From: Alkalimonas cellulosilytica
GTDB lineage: Bacteria > Pseudomonadota > Gammaproteobacteria > Enterobacterales > Alteromonadaceae
Assembly: GCF_036325985.1 (NCBI RefSeq)
Contig: NZ_JAUHLI010000005.1
Coordinates: 1 to 64,000 of the forward strand
Reading direction: 5' to 3'
Length of the DNA: 64,000 nucleotides
The notes under the pieces: model-generated
The model's database searches: none
Seen by the model: the letters and a program-made list of their open reading frames with translations, nothing else
Told to the model about the DNA's origin: nothing
Made by a program: the position numbers and the translations under genes
Part shown: in pieces, positions 61,037-64,000 of the stretch
How positions within the stretch are numbered: the first letter of the stretch is position 1
How the letters are laid out: every line of letters begins with the position of its first letter

Positions 61037-62041
61037 TTAAGGCAGAACAAAGCCAACGGCATCGTAGACGTTGCGTAAGGTTGCCGCAGCGCGGTGACGT
61101 GCTTGTTCAGCTCCCTGATGCAAGACTTTGTGCATCAGGTTTTGATCGGCCCGGATTTCTTTAAAGCGCTGCTGCAGAGGTTCAAGCAGAGCAACCACCG
61201 CATCGGCCACATCCGTTTTTAAATGACCGTACATTTTGCCTTCGTACTCGGCTTCAAGCTCAGCCACCGTTTTACCGGTGACGCCGCTTAAGATACTCAG
61301 CAAATTGGCCACCCCTGGTTTGGCTTCCAGATCAAACATCACCCGCGGCGGATCGTCGGAGTCGGTCACGGCCCGTTTGATTTTTTTGGCGATGACTTTG
61401 GGGTCTTCCAACAAACCAATAAAGTTTTGCGGGTTGTCGTCGGACTTCGACATTTTCTTCGTTGGATCCTGCAGACTCATCACCCGGGCTGCGACTTTGG
61501 GAATAAAAGGCTCAGGTACGGTAAAGACATCGCCATGCAGGGCGTTAAACCGCATGGCCACATCACGAGCCAGCTCCAGGTGCTGCTTTTGATCCTGACC
61601 GACCGGAATTTGATTGGCTTGATACAACAATATGTCTGCGGCCATCAATACCGGGTAAGTAAAAAGACCAGCATTGATGTTGTTGTTGTGACGCTCGGAT
61701 TTGTCTTTAAATTGCGTCATCCGCCCCAACTCACCAAACTGGGTGTAGCAATTGAGCACCCAGGCCAGCTGGCTGTGCTCAGCAACATGGGACTGCATAA
61801 AGATACTGGAGCGCTCGGGATCAATGCCGCAGGCTAAATACAGCGCCAGACTATCCAGGGAGGCATTTCTAAGTGCCTGAGGGTCTTGCCGTACAGTAAT
61901 GGCATGCAAATCGACGATGCAATACAAACAGTTGTAGTCGTCCTGCATCTGATCCCATTGCCGCAGCGCGCCCAAATAATTGCCAATGGTCAGTTGTCCT
62001 GAAGGTTGCGCTCCACTGAGCACGATCGGCTTGCTTGTCAT
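61037..62041 (-). CDS. trpS: Tryptophanyl-tRNA synthetase
   Basis: 334 residues from the ATG at 62041 (AGGATTT ahead); the frame is open 17 codons more. A class I synthetase. The HIGH-type signature is PSGQLTIGNYLGAL and the KMSKS motif is DPTKKMSKSDDNPQN. FGELGRMTQFKDKS and PVGQDQKQHLELARDVA are also conserved. It follows rpe and precedes the crcB pair. Confidence 0.97.
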   Translation of the reverse strand: MTSKPIVLSGAQPSGQLTIGNYLGALRQWDQMQDDYNCLYCIVDLHAITVRQDPQALRNASLDSLALYLACGIDPERSSIFMQSHVAEHSQLAWVLNCYTQFGELGRMTQFKDKSERHNNNINAGLFTYPVLMAADILLYQANQIPVGQDQKQHLELARDVAMRFNALHGDVFTVPEPFIPKVAARVMSLQDPTKKMSKSDDNPQNFIGLLEDPKVIAKKIKRAVTDSDDPPRVMFDLEAKPGVANLLSILSGVTGKTVAELEAEYEGKMYGHLKTDVADAVVALLEPLQQRFKEIRADQNLMHKVLHQGAEQARHRAAATLRNVYDAVGFVLP

Positions 62042-62079
62042 AAATCCTGTCCGTAATAGGGTGTTTAAACGAATCATGC

Positions 62080-62101
62080 AGTATAACCGCATGCAGCGGT
62101 T
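62080..62101 (-). promoter_or_regulatory. Palindrome overlapping a candidate -10 box ahead of trpS
   Basis: AACCGC / GCGGTT around ATGCA (62085-62101) adjoins a minus-strand TATACT (62080-62085) about 40 bases before trpS. The -35 region is poor. It may be an operator, a weak rpe terminator, or neither. Confidence 0.35.
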
Positions 62102-62115
62102 AAAGGCAGCAGCTG

Positions 62116-62787
62116 TTACTTTACTTTGGCTAACTCAGCCCGCATCGCGTCTATGGTATCGCGGTAACTAGGGCTGTTAAAAATGGCCGAGCCCGCCACA
62201 AACATATCGGCACCTGCGGCTGCGATGTCAGCAATATTGTCGGTTTTGACGCCACCGTCCACCTCCAGCCGGATTGGCCGGCCGGATTGGTCGATCAGCT
62301 GCCGCACCTGTTTTAGCTTGTGCAAGGTCGAAGGAATAAAGCTTTGACCGCCAAAGCCGGGGTTCACCGACATCAACAGAATCAAATCGACTTTATCCAT
62401 CAGATAATCCAGCACAGATAACGGTGTGGCCGGGTTCAGCACCAGACCAGCTTCACAGCCATGCTGGCGGATTAATTGCAGGGTGCGGTCCACATGACGG
62501 CTGGCCTCAGGGTGAAAGCTAATGATGCTGGCACCTGCCTCGGCAAATTGTGGTACCAAGGCATCCACCGGCTCTACCATCAAATGCACATCAATCGGTG
62601 CCTGAATGCCATAATCACGCAGTGCCTGACACACCATAGGCCCGATCGTCAGGTTAGGCACATAATGATTATCCATCACATCAAAGTGCACCACATCGGC
62701 ACCTGCCGCCAGCACCTGATCCACATCGTCGCCTAAACGGGCGAAGTCGGCCGATAAAATGGACGGGGCAATTAAGTAAGGTTGCAT
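62116..62787 (-). CDS. rpe: Ribulose-phosphate 3-epimerase
   Basis: A 223-residue TIM-barrel enzyme interconverting ribulose 5-phosphate and xylulose 5-phosphate. It begins YLIAPSILSADFARLGDDV, with VHFDVMDNHYVPNLTIGP, LILLMSVNPGFGGQSFIP and LEVDGGVKTDNIADIAAAGAD, which hold the metal and phosphate ligands. It heads the rpe-trpS-crcB row; gph, often between, is absent. Confidence 0.97.
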   Translation of the reverse strand: MQPYLIAPSILSADFARLGDDVDQVLAAGADVVHFDVMDNHYVPNLTIGPMVCQALRDYGIQAPIDVHLMVEPVDALVPQFAEAGASIISFHPEASRHVDRTLQLIRQHGCEAGLVLNPATPLSVLDYLMDKVDLILLMSVNPGFGGQSFIPSTLHKLKQVRQLIDQSGRPIRLEVDGGVKTDNIADIAAAGADMFVAGSAIFNSPSYRDTIDAMRAELAKVK

Positions 62788-62956
62788 CAGGGATTCTCCA
62801 CGCCGAAAAGAGTGGCTACTTTACTGAATTTACGCTGGAAAAGCACCCGCCTTTGCTGCACAAAAAGCAAGCAGCCTTGCACCAGTGCAGCACAAAACAG
62901 CATTGCAGGGTGAAAGGTAAAACATTAATCCTATGATTTTAAATAATAAAGTAAGC

Positions 62957-62972
62957 TGGCATAGTTCTTGGA
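62957..62972 (+). promoter_or_regulatory. Sigma-54-like promoter element before the TorF-type gene
   Basis: TGGCATAGTTCTTGGA matches the -24/-12 consensus (TGGCACG, 4 bases, TTGCW) at TGGCA and TTG with correct spacing, but has TTGG where TTGC is nearly always found. It lies 38 bases before the start. Related porins are sometimes near nitrogen-control genes, but none are here. Confidence 0.3.
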
Positions 62973-63009
62973 CTTGCAGTGTGATAATCAAAACACAAGG
63001 ACAACTGCA

Positions 63010-63615
63010 ATGAAGAAAACCATCTTAGCCAGCGCGTTACTCATCGCCTTAGGCTGCCACAGTACGACCCAGGCCGATGAAGTCGGCATCAGTGCTGAAG
63101 TAAGCGGCATGACCAAGTATGTCTTCCGGGGTTACAAGCTCACCAATCACTTCCACGTCCAAGGTTCTATTGAAGCGGACTATCAGGGCTTTTATGCCGG
63201 ATTTTGGGGCACCACAGATCAAGAGGTTGGCTCTGAAACCAACCTCTACCTTGGCTATGGCTTTGATGTCAGTGACAGCATCGCCCTGGACATTGGCGTG
63301 CTGCAATACCGTTTTGATGGGATTGATGAAGACTATCTGGAATACCATCTTGGTATCGACTTTGGTTTTGCTGGCATCACCTTCTATTACGATGAGTTCG
63401 ATAATATCTACATTGAAGCCTCTACCGAGTTTGCTTTGAATGATCAGTGGAGCATTGGTCTGCATGCCGGTTGGGAAGACTCGGATGAGTCTCTGTACGA
63501 TTTAGGCATCAGCCTGAATTACGCCATCACGGATACTCTGACCGCTTCGGCATTTGCTACCAAAAAAGAGAGTGGTGACCGTGCTATCTTTTTTGGTTTG
63601 ACCGCATCATTCTAG
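63010..63615 (+). CDS. TorF-family putative porin (TIGR02001)
   Basis: 201 residues from the ATG at 63010, with AAGGA eight bases ahead. A signal peptide (ILASALLIALGCHSTTQA) is followed by an acidic, beta-strand body with alternating aromatics (VGISAEVSGMTKYVFRGYKL, FYAGFWGTTDQEVG, YEFDLS-like YGFDVSDSIALDIG). It ends in Phe (GLTASF), as outer-membrane barrels do. The family is named but its solute is not firmly known. Confidence 0.85.
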   Translation: MKKTILASALLIALGCHSTTQADEVGISAEVSGMTKYVFRGYKLTNHFHVQGSIEADYQGFYAGFWGTTDQEVGSETNLYLGYGFDVSDSIALDIGVLQYRFDGIDEDYLEYHLGIDFGFAGITFYYDEFDNIYIEASTEFALNDQWSIGLHAGWEDSDESLYDLGISLNYAITDTLTASAFATKKESGDRAIFFGLTASF

Positions 63616-63665
63616 CCCGATAGAGGCAGGAAGCTGCACAACAGATCAGCTTAAAAGTAAATAAC

Positions 63666-63694
63666 TTGTATCCCGGATGAATTTCTGCTATGGT
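63666..63694 (+). promoter_or_regulatory. Candidate promoter for the small terminal gene
   Basis: TTGTAT (63666-63671) and TATGGT (63689-63694) are 17 bases apart, 33 bases before the gene start. Confidence 0.4.
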
Positions 63695-63726
63695 AATCGC
63701 CATTGTCAGGATGCTCCGGGATTTCA

Positions 63727-63975
63727 ATGATGAAAGCTTTATTGCAGCATAAAACGCGTATCGCCGTACTGGTGTCAGTGCTACTGGGCGGCTGTGTTTT
63801 TTTGCTGATGCACTCTGACCAGAACAAACTGCACTGCCAGACTTCATTCGAATGCTCTAATCAGTTTAGCTGGTTAAGTTGGTTGCAAGGGCAAAGCCGC
63901 TCTTCACAATTTCACTTTGTAGACTTGCTCGAACTGCTGGACCGCATGTTGCCAGTCAACAATGACAACACATAA
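63727..63975 (+). CDS. Small membrane-anchored protein of unknown function
   Basis: 82 residues from the first of two ATGs at 63727, with GGGA six bases ahead. One hydrophobic segment (IAVLVSVLLGGCVFLLMH, about residues 11-28) anchors it, and the tail holds two Cys (LHCQTSFECSNQ) and ends LLELLDRMLPVNND. LGGC could also be read as a lipobox, but the hydrophobic stretch goes on past it. I do not recognise the family. It may be a single gene behind its own promoter. Confidence 0.6.
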   Translation: MMKALLQHKTRIAVLVSVLLGGCVFLLMHSDQNKLHCQTSFECSNQFSWLSWLQGQSRSSQFHFVDLLELLDRMLPVNNDNT

Positions 63976-64000
63976 ACCAGCCTCCTGGAAGCAGGTGTTA

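Noticed and set aside
1..64000. CRISPR arrays, insertion sequences, integrases, toxin-antitoxin or restriction genes, tRNA and rRNA
   Set aside because: Reading both strands shows no regularly spaced repeats, transposase or integrase motifs, or tRNA-like cloverleafs; all larger frames fit chromosomal housekeeping or accessory metabolic genes.

Overview
The window is a stretch of ordinary gammaproteobacterial chromosome with about 50 protein genes, roughly 52% GC by eye, and little non-coding space. I see no rRNA, tRNA, CRISPR array, insertion sequence or prophage. Two blocks have the gene order known from Escherichia coli (rpsP-rimM-trmD-rplS beside ffh, ypjD and yfjD; and der-bamB-yfgM-hisS-ispG-rodZ-pilF/W-rlmN-ndk next to iscRSUA-hscBA-fdx). 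An astC-astA-astD set near pabA, an ExeM-type nuclease, a TorF-family porin and secreted amidohydrolases point to a marine or aquatic Alteromonadales/Chromatiales relative, such as the Rheinheimera/Alishewanella/Arsukibacterium group. The genus is inference.

Layout. 1-5850: ribosomal/tRNA-modification operon, SRP protein Ffh, divergent ypjD and the CorC-like yfjD. 5850-9980: a lytic-transglycosylase-like lipoprotein, gshA, pssA, and a small unknown operon (25-, 109- and 76-codon frames). 9980-14620: guaB-guaA and the divergent xseA. 14620-21660: two overlapping secreted amidohydrolase paralogues, one of which has lost its metal ligands, then an RND pump with its adaptor. 21660-32000: GTPase, outer-membrane, cell-shape and isoprenoid housekeeping genes, including a PilF/PilW lipoprotein extended by two LysM domains. 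32000-38180: the ISC iron-sulphur operon behind a promoter with two IscR-like sites, and trmJ. 38180-44810: exported methyltransferase, purD, nuclease lipoprotein, MAPEG protein, voltage-gated-type potassium channel, prkB. 44810-54830: unknown lipoprotein, speD, OsmC-like protein, small conserved protein, arginine succinyltransferase catabolism genes, HDOD protein, pabA. 54890-60150: a three-gene phosphorelay/c-di-GMP operon. 60240-62790: a crcB pair behind trpS and rpe. 62790-64000: TorF-like porin and a small membrane-anchored protein.

Most genes are core metabolism, translation, envelope assembly and Fe-S biogenesis. I found no convincing defence or mobile system. The parts least explained by known biology are the amidohydrolase/pseudo-enzyme pair (14619-17116), the PilF-LysM fusion (28415-30217), the CheY / GAF-PAS5-kinase / Hpt-REC-REC-GGDEF operon (54894-60148), and the small operon at 9246-9884, which begins with a signal-peptide-like micro-ORF.
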